From: Cohnella fermenti
Lineage (GTDB): Bacteria; Bacillota; Bacilli; Paenibacillales; Paenibacillaceae
Assembly (NCBI RefSeq): GCF_004801405.1
Contig: NZ_SSOB01000062.1
Location: forward strand, 1 to 45,421
Reading direction: 5' to 3'
DNA length: 45,421 bases
The notes beneath the pieces were generated by a model. The model made no database searches and was not told the DNA's origin. It saw only the letters and a program-made list of their open reading frames with translations. Shown in pieces: positions 32,494-41,607 of the stretch. The translations under genes and the position numbers were made by a program. The stretch's first letter is position 1. Every line of letters starts with the position of its first letter.

Positions 32494-34107
32494 TCACCTC
32501 CCGGCCGCAGACTGAAGGAGTTTAAGCGCGCCGTCGAAGCCGTGCGCCATCGCGTCCGTCAGGAGCGACGGATACACGCCGAGCAGCACGATCAGCGCCG
32601 TCAGCGCAATCATCGGCAGCGCCTCGACGAAGCGGACGTCCCGCAGACCCGCGAAGCGGTCCGGCAACGCCCCGTACGTCATGCCGAGCACGCCGCGAAG
32701 GACGTAGACCGCCGAGAACAGCAGCCCGAGAACGCCGACTGCGACCAGCCACGGATACGAGTCGAACAGCCCGAGGAAGCTCAGGAACTCTCCGACGAAC
32801 CCGGACAGGCCCGGAAGCCCGAGCGAGGCGAGCCCCGCCGTCAGCAGAATGCCCGACGTGAACGGCAGCGCGCTCGCGAGCCCGCCGAGCTCGTCGATTC
32901 GGGTCGTCCCGGTTCGCTCGTACAAAGTCCCGACGATCAGGAACAGCAGCGCGGAGATCAGGCCGTGCGAGACGCTCTGGTAGATCGCCCCCTCGAAGCC
33001 CGTCTCGTTCAGCGCGGCGATCCCGAGCAGCACGATGCCCATATGGCTGATGCTCGAGTAGGCGAGCATCAGCTTGAATTCCTTCTGGACGCAGGCGAGC
33101 ACGGCTCCGTACACGATATTGACGACGCCCAGCGCGGCCAGCGCCGGCGCCCATGCCCGAAGCTGGTCGGGCAGCAGGAACGCCCCGAAGCGGAGCAGCC
33201 CGTACGCCCCCATCTTGAGCAGGATGCCGGAATGGATCATAACGACCGGAGGCGCCGCCTCGGTGTGGACCTTCAGCATCCACGTGTGGAACGGGAAGAG
33301 CGGAAGCTTGATGCCGAAGGCGACGACAAGCAGAGCGAAGGCCGCCCCCTTCAGCGAATCCGACAGGAACATGGAGCCGTTCAGGTTCGCCGCCGCGTTC
33401 GGGTCCGCCAGATTCGCCGCCAGCACGTCATAGCTTCCGCTGAAGCTCAGCGCCGCGCCGGAAGCCGTCTGCTCGATGCTGAAGCCCGCCGTCGCGATCA
33501 GCATCAGGAACGCCAGCAGCATAACCGCCGAGCCGAGCCCGTTGTAGACAAGGAACCGCTTGGCGGCATTCTCCCGGCTGAAGTAGCCCCAGATTCCGAT
33601 GAGGAAGAACATCGGAATCAGCGTCATCTCGAAGAAGATAAAGAATACGGTCAGGTCCCGCGCGAGGAACACCCCGTACATGCCCGTCTGCAGCAGCAGG
33701 AACAGGACGTAATACAGCTTCCATCGCTTGCGGATCTGAACGGAGGCGAGCGCAGCCATCGAAGCGACGACTCCCGTCAGCAGCACAAGCGGGAGCGAGA
33801 TGCCGTCGACGCCCATCCGGTAATCGAAGAGCAGCCGGTAGGAGGTTGCCCCATTGGCGGAGAGCCCCGCTTCCATGTTCAGAGGAACGGACAGCCAGGT
33901 CAGCTTCTCCGCGAACGCTTCTCCGCCGAGCAGCGGCTCATAGGCGATGTACAGCGCCACTGCGGCGAGCAGCGGAGCGAAGGTGAACGCAAGCGCCATC
34001 CCGCGAATCAGCCGAGCCCGCCCCTGAGGGACAAGCAGCAGGACAAGCGCCCCGACGAGCGGCAGGAAAGCAATCATCGATAAGATCGGAAGATCGTCCA
34101 GCATCAC
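32494..34107 (-). CDS. nuoM: NADH-quinone oxidoreductase subunit M
   Basis: A 537-residue antiporter-like subunit with 14 or so membrane segments. Typical motifs are FEMTLIPMFFLIGIWGY (key glutamate near residue 156), KLPLFPFHTWMLKVHTEAAPPVVMI (lysine on the discontinuous helix), YSSISHMGIVLLGI and GLPGLSGFVGEFLSFLG. ATG at 34107 overlaps the nuoL stop by four bases (ATGA), so translation is coupled. No insertion or missing key residue was noticed. Confidence 0.96.
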   Translation of the reverse strand: MMLDDLPILSMIAFLPLVGALVLLLVPQGRARLIRGMALAFTFAPLLAAVALYIAYEPLLGGEAFAEKLTWLSVPLNMEAGLSANGATSYRLLFDYRMGVDGISLPLVLLTGVVASMAALASVQIRKRWKLYYVLFLLLQTGMYGVFLARDLTVFFIFFEMTLIPMFFLIGIWGYFSRENAAKRFLVYNGLGSAVMLLAFLMLIATAGFSIEQTASGAALSFSGSYDVLAANLADPNAAANLNGSMFLSDSLKGAAFALLVVAFGIKLPLFPFHTWMLKVHTEAAPPVVMIHSGILLKMGAYGLLRFGAFLLPDQLRAWAPALAALGVVNIVYGAVLACVQKEFKLMLAYSSISHMGIVLLGIAALNETGFEGAIYQSVSHGLISALLFLIVGTLYERTGTTRIDELGGLASALPFTSGILLTAGLASLGLPGLSGFVGEFLSFLGLFDSYPWLVAVGVLGLLFSAVYVLRGVLGMTYGALPDRFAGLRDVRFVEALPMIALTALIVLLGVYPSLLTDAMAHGFDGALKLLQSAAGR

Positions 34108-36002
34108 CAGAACCTCCTTCCGGCGATGGCCACAATCAGAATGACGGCGCCTGCCAGCGCGGCCAGGCCATAGGTTTGCAATTGACCGCTCAGCAGCCTC
34201 GTGTTCAGCTTGCCCGCTGCCTGAACGGAGCGGCCGACAAGGCGCACGGCCCCGTCCACGACCACCTCGTCGAAGACGTGAAGAGCGCGGCCCAGCACGG
34301 CAAGCGGACGTACGAACGCGATGTCGTACAGCTCGTCGATATAGAACTTGCGCTCAAGGATTCGGACCAGCCCCGGCGCCTTCGCCGCGGCCGCCGACAC
34401 AGCCGCTCCCTTCCTGCCGTAGACCAGCCAGCCCAGCAGCAGACCCAGCAGCGAAGCGGCCACCGAAGCGGCGACGACAACGCCGTTCCAGCCTCCCGCC
34501 CCCGCTTCCTCCTCACCCGCTCCCGAACCTGCAAGCCAGCCCGGCAGCCATTCGTTCCACGGCGTCCAGACGAAGCCGGCGGCGACGGTCAGGACGGCCA
34601 GAATAACGAGCGGCACGGTCATCGCCGCCGGCGACTCCTTCGCGTGGACATAGACGACCGCCTCGCCCCGCGACGAGCCCGTGAAGACGAGGAAGAACAG
34701 CCTCGCCATGTAGAGCGCCGTGAACAAAGCCGTGACGACCGCGACGGCGAACAGCCATGGGCTCTTCTCCAGCGCGGCGGCGAGCACCGCGTCCTTCGAC
34801 CAGAAGCCGGACAGCGGCGGCACGCCCGAGAGCGCAAGCGCCCCGATGCCGAACGTCCAGGCCGTCAGCTTCATTCGACGGCCGAGGCCGCCCATCTCGC
34901 GGATGTCTTGCGTATGTACGGCATGAATGACGCTGCCCGCCGCCAGGAACAGGAGCGCCTTGAAGAACGCGTGCGTGAACAGGTGGAACATCGCCGCAGC
35001 CGCCGCTCCGGAGCCGAGCGCCAGCATCATGTAGCCGAGCTGGCTGACCGTCGAGTACGCCAGCACCCGCTTGATGTCGTTCTGCGCGAGGCCGATCGCT
35101 GCGGCGAAGATCGCCGTGAACGCCCCGACGAGCGCGACGACCGTCAGCGCATTCGGCGAAGCCTCGAAGACGTCGAACGTCCGCGCCACCAGATAGACGC
35201 CGGCCGCCACCATCGTCGCCGCGTGGATCAGGGCGCTGATCGGCGTCGGCCCCTCCATCGCGTCTGGCAGCCAGACGTGCAGCGGGAATTGGCCCGACTT
35301 GCCGACGGCGCCGAGGAAGATAAGCAGCGCGATCAGCGTCGTAAGCGAGTCCGAGAGCGCTTCGCTCTGCGAGTGGAAGACATTGTACAAGCTCGTATAA
35401 TCGAGCGCGTGGTTCGGCATGTTCCAGTAGAGCAGCAGAATCGCGATAAGCAGGCCGAGGTCGCCGATCCGCGTCACGACGAACGCCTTCTTCGCGGCCG
35501 CCCGCGCCTCCGGCTTGCGGAACCAGAAGCCGATAAGCAGGAACGAGCACACCCCGACGAGCTCCCAGCAGACGTACAGCGTGAGCAGGTTGTCGGCCAG
35601 CACCAGCCCGAGCATCGAGGCGGTGAACAGCGCGACGTAGGCGAAGAAGACGGAGATTCTCTCGTCGTCCTTCATGTAGGAGAGCGAATAGACGTTCACG
35701 AGCAGCGCAACGAGCGTGACGATCACGAGCATAAGCGCCGTCAGGTTCGTCACCTCGTACCCCGCGTGCAGCACGACGCCTCCCGCTCTGAGCCACTCGA
35801 TCCTTCCGGTGTAATCCTCCGCCGAATCTCCGAGTCTCTCGGCGGCGATCAATAGAGCGAGCACGAACGAGAGCAGCGATGCCGCCGTCGCGACGATTGC
35901 GCCGGCCTTGCCGAGTCCCCGGCCCATCGCGGTCAGGACGGCGAACGCCGTGAGCGGGAACAGCGGGGCAAGCCAGGCAACCTGCGAGAAAACAATGTCC
36001 AT
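34104..36002 (-). CDS. nuoL: NADH-quinone oxidoreductase subunit L
   Basis: A 632-residue distal antiporter-like subunit of complex I. The core carries NLLTLYVCWELVGVCSFLLIGFW (glutamate), FVVTRIGDLGLLIAI, GKSGQFPLHVWLPDAMEGPTPISALIHAATMVAAGVYL, ALVGAFTAIFAAAIGLAQNDIKRVLAYSTVSQLGYMMLALG and GVPPLSGFWSKDAVL. The C-terminal part beyond about 520 holds the amphipathic HL helix region (KFYIDELYDIAFVRPLAVLGR) and the last anchor. ATG at 36002 has GAGGAGGTAG upstream. Four bases lie between the nuoK stop and this start. Confidence 0.97.
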   Translation of the reverse strand: MDIVFSQVAWLAPLFPLTAFAVLTAMGRGLGKAGAIVATAASLLSFVLALLIAAERLGDSAEDYTGRIEWLRAGGVVLHAGYEVTNLTALMLVIVTLVALLVNVYSLSYMKDDERISVFFAYVALFTASMLGLVLADNLLTLYVCWELVGVCSFLLIGFWFRKPEARAAAKKAFVVTRIGDLGLLIAILLLYWNMPNHALDYTSLYNVFHSQSEALSDSLTTLIALLIFLGAVGKSGQFPLHVWLPDAMEGPTPISALIHAATMVAAGVYLVARTFDVFEASPNALTVVALVGAFTAIFAAAIGLAQNDIKRVLAYSTVSQLGYMMLALGSGAAAAAMFHLFTHAFFKALLFLAAGSVIHAVHTQDIREMGGLGRRMKLTAWTFGIGALALSGVPPLSGFWSKDAVLAAALEKSPWLFAVAVVTALFTALYMARLFFLVFTGSSRGEAVVYVHAKESPAAMTVPLVILAVLTVAAGFVWTPWNEWLPGWLAGSGAGEEEAGAGGWNGVVVAASVAASLLGLLLGWLVYGRKGAAVSAAAAKAPGLVRILERKFYIDELYDIAFVRPLAVLGRALHVFDEVVVDGAVRLVGRSVQAAGKLNTRLLSGQLQTYGLAALAGAVILIVAIAGRRFW

Positions 36003-36006
36003 ACCG

Positions 36007-36315
36007 CTACCTCCTCAGCTCGTTGAACTCGTCGACATTCACCGTCGCCCGGCGGCGGTACAGAGAGATAAGCACGGCGATGCCGACGGCGGCTTCCGCG
36101 GCCGCGACCGTCATCGTGAAGAGCGAGAACACCTGGCCGCGCAACGACGCATTGATCCCGTACTTGGCGAAGGCGACCAGGTTCAGGTTGACGGCGCTGA
36201 GCATCAGCTCGATGGAGAGCAGCACGATAATCGCGTTCCGCTTCGTGAGCACACCGTACAAGCCAAGGCAGAAGAGCACGGCGGCCAGCGTCAGATACGA
36301 CCCAAGCATCGTCAT
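36007..36315 (-). CDS. nuoK: NADH-quinone oxidoreductase subunit K
   Basis: A 102-residue subunit with three membrane helices. The conserved glutamates of the proton path are visible in NAIIVLLSIELMLSAVNLNLV (helix 2) and TVAAAEAAVGIAVLISLYRR (helix 3). ATG at 36315 overlaps the nuoJ stop by four bases. Length is that of the family. Confidence 0.96.
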   Translation of the reverse strand: MTMLGSYLTLAAVLFCLGLYGVLTKRNAIIVLLSIELMLSAVNLNLVAFAKYGINASLRGQVFSLFTMTVAAAEAAVGIAVLISLYRRRATVNVDEFNELRR

Positions 36316-36911
36316 GGCGTCTTCCCCTCCTCTCCGGACAGGGGTGCAGGTTTATTTTCCGCAGCAGGTTCGGCCCCTTCGCCATTCCCGCCTTCCGGCT
36401 CCCGCTTCGCCAGCGCCACCGCGCCGATGAAGGCGACGGTCAGCAGCACGGACACCAGCTCGAACGGGATCGCGTACGACGAGTAGAGAAGCTTGCCGAT
36501 CGCCATCGTGTTGTCCGCCGGAAGCTCGCCCGTCGGCACGGGGAACGAGGCGCTGCGGATCGCGTAGAACAGAATGCCGAACAGGCACAGGCAGCCGATG
36601 GCGGCCAGCGTCTCGAGCAGCGGTCTTCCCGTCTCGCTCCCTTCGCTCTGATGCTTCGTCATCATGATGCCGAAGATCATCAGAATCGTGACCGCCCCGA
36701 CGTAGAGCAGCACCTGCACGAATGCGACGAACTCGGCCTGCAGCAGCACGTACAAGCCGGCCAGCGAGACGAACGTGAACGCCAGCGAGACCGCCATATG
36801 GACAACCTTCGCGAAGTTGATCGCCAGCACGGCGCCGACGATCGCGCACACGGCCAGCAGGAAGAAGGCGAAGAATTCCCCGGTGAACTCGATGTTAACG
36901 TTGTTGAACAC
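36312..36911 (-). CDS. nuoJ: NADH-quinone oxidoreductase subunit J
   Basis: A 199-residue subunit with five membrane segments. The start is GTG at 36911 (FNNVNIEFTGEFFAFFLLAV follows). LQAEFVAFVQVLLYVGAVTILMIFGIMM is the family hallmark with the pi-bulge helix. The C-terminus carries a polar tail (KREPEGGNGEGAEPAAENKP) of about 35 residues, longer than usual and rich in Glu, Gly and Pro, similar in style to the NuoC extension. It starts just after the nuoI stop. Confidence 0.94.
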   Translation of the reverse strand: MFNNVNIEFTGEFFAFFLLAVCAIVGAVLAINFAKVVHMAVSLAFTFVSLAGLYVLLQAEFVAFVQVLLYVGAVTILMIFGIMMTKHQSEGSETGRPLLETLAAIGCLCLFGILFYAIRSASFPVPTGELPADNTMAIGKLLYSSYAIPFELVSVLLTVAFIGAVALAKREPEGGNGEGAEPAAENKPAPLSGEEGKTP

Positions 36912-36914
36912 GGC

Positions 36915-37376
36915 TTATTTGGCGCCCCCTCTCTGGGGAGCTCCGATGTTGTTGTTGTCCTCGCGAATATTCCGGTTGTTCTCGTACAGCCAGTCGCGGT
37001 CCTTGAACAGATCGTCCCGGCTGTAGGCGGCCAGCTCGAAGTTGTTCGTCATGACGATCGCCTCGGTCGGGCACACCTCCGTGCACAGGTCGCACAGGAT
37101 GCAGATCTCGAAGTTCAGGTCGAACGTGTCGATGACCTTGCCCTTCTTCTCCGGGTCCGGATTCGGCTTGCCCGTCAGCGTGATGCAGTCGGTCGGGCAG
37201 ATGCGGGCGCACTGGTTGCACACGATGCACTTGTCCGGCTCGAAGTATTGCACCCCGCGGAACCGGTCCGGCATCGTTATCGGCACGTCGGGATACTTCA
37301 TCGTGACCTTCTTCGCCCCGAGCGTCCGCAGCGTCACCTTCAGCCCCTTGACAATCCCCGTTCCTCTTATCGCCAT
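36915..37376 (-). CDS. nuoI: NADH-quinone oxidoreductase subunit I (2x[4Fe-4S])
   Basis: A 153-residue ferredoxin-like subunit of the peripheral arm that passes electrons to NuoB. Two complete [4Fe-4S] motifs are seen: Cys50-x2-Cys53-x2-Cys56-x3-Cys60 (CIVCNQCARICP) and Cys92-x2-Cys95-x2-Cys98-x3-Cys102 (CILCDLCTEVCP). I chose ATG at 37376, preceded by AAAGGAGGCGGATGAGCGT; the longer frame would overlap nuoH and lacks a better site. The nuoH stop lies five bases upstream. Confidence 0.96.
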   Translation of the reverse strand: MAIRGTGIVKGLKVTLRTLGAKKVTMKYPDVPITMPDRFRGVQYFEPDKCIVCNQCARICPTDCITLTGKPNPDPEKKGKVIDTFDLNFEICILCDLCTEVCPTEAIVMTNNFELAAYSRDDLFKDRDWLYENNRNIREDNNNIGAPQRGGAK

Positions 37377-37380
37377 ACGC

Positions 37381-38400
37381 TCATCCGCCTCCTTTGCCCC
37401 ACCATTCAATGCCAACCGCCGTCAGGAAAATATTCAGGATCGCCAGAGGAAGAAGCACCTTCCACGCCAGCCCCATCAGTTGGTCGATGCGGAGACGGGG
37501 GAGGGTTGCGCGAATCCAGAACAGGAAGAACACGATACAGGCGAACTTGAGCGCGAACCAGACAAGGCCGGGAATGAAGTCGAGCTGCGGTGCCGGAGCA
37601 TTCCACCCGCCGAGGAACAGAATCGTCGCCAGGCAGGCGATCGCGTACACGTAGATGTATTCGGTCAGCATGAAGAACGCGAAGCGGAAGCCGCTGTACT
37701 CGACGTGGTAGCCCGCGACCAGTTCCGATTCCGCTTCCGGCAGGTCGAACGGGGTCCGGTTCAGCTCGGAGATCGCGGCCACGACGAACACGGCGAAGCC
37801 GACGATCTGCGGCAGGAAGTTCCAATGCCAGAACCAGCCTTCCTGATAGATGACAATCTCCCTCAGATTCAGGCTCTCCGTCATCATCGCGATGCCGACG
37901 ACCGACATGACGAGCGGCACCTCGTAGCTGATCATCTGCGCAGCCGACCTCATGCCCCCGAGAAGCGCGTATTTGTTGTTGGAGGACCATCCCCCGAGCA
38001 CGATCGCAATCGTCGTAATTCCGGACAGCGCCACGTAATAGAGGAAGCCGACGTTCAGGTCGGCGAATTGCAGGTTAAGCCCGTAAGGGATAATGGCCAG
38101 CACGAGAAAAGACGGCACAAACGCAAGCACGGGAGCGAGAATAAACAGCGCCTTGTCCGCCTTGGCCGGAATCGTGTCCTCCTTCATCAGCAGCTTCGCG
38201 ACGTCCGCTACCGTCTGCAGCAGGCCGAGCGGCCCGGTCCGGTTCGGCCCCCGGCGGTATTGCATCCAGCCGATGACCTTGCGCTCGAAGTAGATCGCGT
38301 AGGTAACGAAGACGATGACGACCGCGAGCACGGCGATCGCGCCGAGCAGATAGAGGCCGGCATGGCCCCAGGTGACGGGATCGTTCCAGAACTTCTGCAT
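37381..38400 (-). CDS. nuoH: NADH-quinone oxidoreductase subunit H
   Basis: A 339-residue membrane subunit that with NuoB and NuoD forms the quinone chamber. Family motifs are ERKVIGWMQYRRGPNRTGPLGLLQTVADVAKLL near residue 40, the acidic loop FDLPEAESELVAGYHVEYSG near 215, and the C-terminal LPRLRIDQLMGLAWKVLLPL. Eight membrane segments fit. ATG at 38400 shares one base with the nuoD stop (TGATG) and has GGGAGGTGG upstream. Confidence 0.96.
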   Translation of the reverse strand: MQKFWNDPVTWGHAGLYLLGAIAVLAVVIVFVTYAIYFERKVIGWMQYRRGPNRTGPLGLLQTVADVAKLLMKEDTIPAKADKALFILAPVLAFVPSFLVLAIIPYGLNLQFADLNVGFLYYVALSGITTIAIVLGGWSSNNKYALLGGMRSAAQMISYEVPLVMSVVGIAMMTESLNLREIVIYQEGWFWHWNFLPQIVGFAVFVVAAISELNRTPFDLPEAESELVAGYHVEYSGFRFAFFMLTEYIYVYAIACLATILFLGGWNAPAPQLDFIPGLVWFALKFACIVFFLFWIRATLPRLRIDQLMGLAWKVLLPLAILNIFLTAVGIEWWGKGGG

Positions 38401-39500
38401 CAGCAGTCCACCTCCCCGAGCACGATGTCGATGCCCCCGAGAATGGTGACGAGGTTCGTCATGCTCTCCCCGACGAGCAGCTTCGGAAGAATCTGCAGGT
38501 TCACGAAGCTCGGCCGGCGGAACTTCAGGCGGAACGGCTCGGCCTTGCCCTTGGACACGATGTAGCAGCCGATCTCGCCCCGCGGGGACTCGATCCGCAC
38601 GTAGATCTCGCCGACCGGAGGCCGGATGACGCGCGGCACCTTGCCCATCGTCTCGCCGCCTTCCGGGAACTGCTCCAGCGCTTGCTCCAGAATGCGCAGG
38701 CTCTGCCTCATCTCCTCCATCCGGACGAGATAGCGGTCGTAGCAGTCGCCGTTCTTGCCGACCGGCACGTCGAACTCGAAGCGGCTGTACAGGCTGTACG
38801 GCTCGTTCTTGCGCAGGTCCCACTTCACGCCCGTCGAGCGCAGGTTCGCCCCGGACAAGCCGTAGTCGATCGCCGTCTGCGCATCGTACGTGCCGACTCC
38901 CTTAATCCGCGACAGGAGGATCTCGTTGCCGCTCGCCAGATCGTCGTACTCCAGCAGCTTCGTCTTCATGTCGCGAACGAATTGCTTCACGCGGTCGATC
39001 CAGCCCTCCGGCGCGTCCCACTTCACGCCGCCGACGCGCATGTAGTTGTACGTGAGGCGCGCGCCGCACAGCTCGTTGAACAACTGGAGAATCCGCTCCC
39101 GGTCGCTGAAGGCGTAGAGGAACGGGCTGAGCGCCCCGATGTCGAGCAGGTACGTCCCCCACCACACCATATGGCTCGCCACCCGCTGCAGCTCCATCAC
39201 GATCAGGCGGAGGAATTCGGCCCTCTCGGGCACCTCCAGCCCCATCATTTTCTCGACGGCATGTACGAGCACGTAATTGTTCGTCATCGCGGACACGTAG
39301 TCCATGCGATCGGTGTAAGGAATAATCTGGGTGAAGTTCAGGTTCTCGGCGAGCTTCTCGGTGCCGCGGTGCAGATACCCCATGACCGGGGTTGCCTCGG
39401 TGATGATCTCTCCGTCCAGCTTGACGATGATGCGGAAGACGCCATGGGTGCTCGGATGCTGGGGGCCTACGTTCAGAAGCAGTTCCTCGGTCCGAATCAC
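38400..39500 (-). CDS. nuoD: NADH-quinone oxidoreductase subunit D
   Basis: A 366-residue 49-kDa-type subunit lining the quinone site. The N-terminus has LNVGPQHPSTHGVFRI (with the quinone-site His in HPSTHG), then the family stretches YLHRGTEKLAE, QIIPYTDRMDYVSAM, VWWGTYLLDIGALSPFLY, YNYMRVGGV and the C-terminal ESPRGEIGCYIVS. The start is GTG at 39500 with GGAGGTGTAG upstream. NuoC and NuoD are separate genes here, not fused. Confidence 0.97.
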   Translation of the reverse strand: MIRTEELLLNVGPQHPSTHGVFRIIVKLDGEIITEATPVMGYLHRGTEKLAENLNFTQIIPYTDRMDYVSAMTNNYVLVHAVEKMMGLEVPERAEFLRLIVMELQRVASHMVWWGTYLLDIGALSPFLYAFSDRERILQLFNELCGARLTYNYMRVGGVKWDAPEGWIDRVKQFVRDMKTKLLEYDDLASGNEILLSRIKGVGTYDAQTAIDYGLSGANLRSTGVKWDLRKNEPYSLYSRFEFDVPVGKNGDCYDRYLVRMEEMRQSLRILEQALEQFPEGGETMGKVPRVIRPPVGEIYVRIESPRGEIGCYIVSKGKAEPFRLKFRRPSFVNLQILPKLLVGESMTNLVTILGGIDIVLGEVDC

Positions 39501-39506
39501 GGATTG

Positions 39507-40466
39507 CTACACCTCCGAATCCAAGGGCGCGTAATCTTTGCGAAGCGGGTGTCCGACCCAGTCGTCCGGCATCATGATGCGTCTCAAGTCGGGGTGCCCG
39601 GGAAAATCAATCCCAAGAAGATCGTAAATCTCGCGCTCATTCCAGTTGGCGGTCTGCCAGACGGGAGTGGCGGAAGCGACTTGCGGCGTGTCCCGGTCGG
39701 TTCGCACCTTGAGCGCATAGCCGTGGCCGCTGTCCAGGCTCAGCAGGTGGTAGACCACCTCCATATGCGTCTCGTGGTCGACGCCGGACACATTGCGCAG
39801 GTAGTTCGTGTTCAGCTCCGGGTGGCTGCGGAACAGCCGCGCCGCCTCCGACCACCGCTCGTTCTTCACGACGATCGTCGGCAGATGGTCGTTCGGCTCG
39901 TTGATCTCCGCCTCCTCGACGGCGTCCTCCGCGACCAGCTCGCGCAGCAGTTGGACGGCGCGGTCGAGCCGCGGCCGGTTCGGCGACGGCGGAGGAGGCG
40001 GGGGCGCGGCATCGGCGGCGACGCCGGGGCGCGAAGAGCCGGGGGCGGCGCCTGCGGCAGCGCCGGGCGATGCGGCGCCGGGCGCACCGGGCGGTGCTTG
40101 GCCGTCCGCGGAGGCGGCGCCGGGGGCGGCCGAATGGGCGGCGGCAGGCGCCGATGCCGCGGCATTGGCTGCCTCTTTAGCCGCCTGGGCGGCGGCCATC
40201 GCTGCCGCGGCCTTCGCCGCTTCCCGCGCCTCGAACGCGGCCTTGCGGCGCGCCGCCTTCTCCTCGTCCGTCTCCTTGCGGCGGACGGGGGCCTCGGCTT
40301 CCGCCGGGCTCCCCTCCGTCTGCTTCTTCTCCTCCGCCTTCGGCCGCGCTCCCTCCGCTCTCACACCTTCCGGTTGCGCTCCCTCCGCTCTCACACCTTC
40401 CGGCTGCGCTCCCTCTGCTCTCGCACCTTCCGGCCGCGCTCCTTCTTGCTTCTCTTCCTCGCTCAT
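39507..40466 (-). CDS. nuoC: NADH-quinone oxidoreductase subunit C with long low-complexity N-terminus
   Basis: A 319-residue 30-kDa-type subunit of which only the last 150 residues are the conserved domain: PTIVVKNERWSEAARLFRSH, NYLRNVSGVDH, MEVVYHLLSL and the signature WNEREIYDLLGIDFPGHPDLRRIMMPDDWVGHPLRKDY. The first 165 residues are low-complexity: a 10-residue repeat (EGAQPEGVRA, about 3.5 copies, from a 30-bp DNA repeat near 40350-40440), a charged helical part (RRKETDEEKAARRKAAFEA), then Ala/Pro/Gly. Extended NuoC proteins occur in Bacilli, but this one is long. ATG at 40466 shares one base with the nuoB stop. Confidence 0.94.
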   Translation of the reverse strand: MSEEEKQEGARPEGARAEGAQPEGVRAEGAQPEGVRAEGARPKAEEKKQTEGSPAEAEAPVRRKETDEEKAARRKAAFEAREAAKAAAAMAAAQAAKEAANAAASAPAAAHSAAPGAASADGQAPPGAPGAASPGAAAGAAPGSSRPGVAADAAPPPPPPSPNRPRLDRAVQLLRELVAEDAVEEAEINEPNDHLPTIVVKNERWSEAARLFRSHPELNTNYLRNVSGVDHETHMEVVYHLLSLDSGHGYALKVRTDRDTPQVASATPVWQTANWNEREIYDLLGIDFPGHPDLRRIMMPDDWVGHPLRKDYAPLDSEV

Positions 40467-40981
40467 CAGCCCGTCACCCGCTTCCCGGTCTTCGCCTCAT
40501 AGCGGATTTTCTCCTGGAGCTTGTTGATGCCATAGATCAGCGCCGCCGGGTTCGGCGGGCAGCCGGGAATATACACGTCGACGGGAACGACCTGGTCGAC
40601 TCCCTTGACGACGGAGTACGACTTCACATACGGCCCGCCGGCCGTCGCGCAGGAGCCCATCGCAATCACCCACTTCGGCTCCGGCATCTGGTCATACAGC
40701 CGCCGCAGCAGCGGCGCCATCTTCTTCGTGACCGTGCCGGACACGATCATGACGTCGGCCTGGCGCGGCGACGTGCGGAACATGACCCCGAACCGGTCGA
40801 GATCGTAATGCGGCGCTCCCGCCGCCATCATCTCAATCGCGCAGCAGGCCAGCCCGAACGTAAGCGGCCACAGCGAATTGCTGCGCACCCACCCCTTCAG
40901 CGTCTCGATGCTGCCGACGAACACATTCCGCTCCAGCTCCTGCACGTCCTCCGGCGAGATTCTCGCTAGATCGAATTCCAT
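40466..40981 (-). CDS. nuoB: NADH-quinone oxidoreductase subunit B (cluster N2)
   Basis: A 171-residue subunit that carries the terminal [4Fe-4S] cluster N2. The ligands are Cys46-Cys47 (FGLACCAIEMM), Cys111 (AMGSCATAGG) and Cys141 (YIPGCPPNP), all present. FRTSPRQADVMIVSGTVTKKMAP is also typical. ATG at 40981 lies 16 bp inside the end of nuoA, with GAAGGTG upstream, so translation is coupled. Confidence 0.97.
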   Translation of the reverse strand: MEFDLARISPEDVQELERNVFVGSIETLKGWVRSNSLWPLTFGLACCAIEMMAAGAPHYDLDRFGVMFRTSPRQADVMIVSGTVTKKMAPLLRRLYDQMPEPKWVIAMGSCATAGGPYVKSYSVVKGVDQVVPVDVYIPGCPPNPAALIYGINKLQEKIRYEAKTGKRVTG

Positions 40982-41337
40982 TGGAACACCTTCTTCCTCC
41001 AGGCGTAGAGAAGACCGACAAGAAGCAAGCCGACGAACACAACCATCTCGAACAACGCAAATAGGCCGAGTTGCTTATACGCAACGGCCCAGGGATACAG
41101 GAACACAGTCTCCACATCGAACACGACGAACATCAATGCATACAGGTAGTATCTGACGTTAAAACGAATCTGGCTGTCTCCGACCGGCTCGTTGCCGCTC
41201 TCATAGGTGGTTTCCTTCTCGGCGTTCGGCTTGCTCGGCCTGAGCAGCTTGCCAATCTGCAGCACGACAATCGGGAACGCGATGCCGAGCACCAGGAAGA
41301 CGGTGACAATCACATACTGATTCGCATACTTCTCCAC
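40966..41337 (-). CDS. nuoA: NADH-quinone oxidoreductase subunit A
   Basis: A 123-residue subunit with three membrane helices, first gene of the operon. KETTYESGNEPVGDSQIRFNVRYYLYALMFVVFDVETVFLYPWAVA is the family hallmark (split here: YESGNEPVG, RFNVRYYLYALMFVVFDVE). I chose GTG at 41337, with CCGGAGG 7 nt before it. A longer frame from GTG at 41397 is rejected because the predicted transcription start (near 41393) lies inside it and because 123 residues is the family length. Confidence 0.94.
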   Translation of the reverse strand: MEKYANQYVIVTVFLVLGIAFPIVVLQIGKLLRPSKPNAEKETTYESGNEPVGDSQIRFNVRYYLYALMFVVFDVETVFLYPWAVAYKQLGLFALFEMVVFVGLLLVGLLYAWRKKVFQWNSI

Positions 41338-41399
41338 ATCATCGCCTCCGGCGAATTGGAATGAAGAGACTGCAGATACGGGTGCTTTTGCCTCCACAA

Positions 41400-41428
41400 A
41401 TTATACCAAACGGTCCAAGTGCCGTCCA
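41400..41428 (-). promoter_or_regulatory. Sigma-A promoter of the nuo operon
   Basis: TGGACG (41423-41428) and a perfect TATAAT (41400-41405) are exactly 17 bp apart on the minus strand. The leader would be about 55 nt. Confidence 0.75.
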
Positions 41429-41607
41429 CGAAAAATAAAGCGTTTACAAACTTCGACAATATGCGTGCAGATAAGACAACCTCTCCATTCTCCGATGACG
41501 CGTTCTCCGCTTCTCGGCGATGAGACGGCCTCTCCGTTTCCATTCGGGACTCCTTTCTTCTCAACCAGGCTACTTGTCTCTCCCGACTCGACGACTCGTG
41601 CGATTTT

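Noticed and set aside
41338..41397. Longer NuoA starting at GTG 41397
   Set aside because: The predicted transcription start lies near 41393, and GTG at 41337 has a better ribosome binding site and gives the family length.
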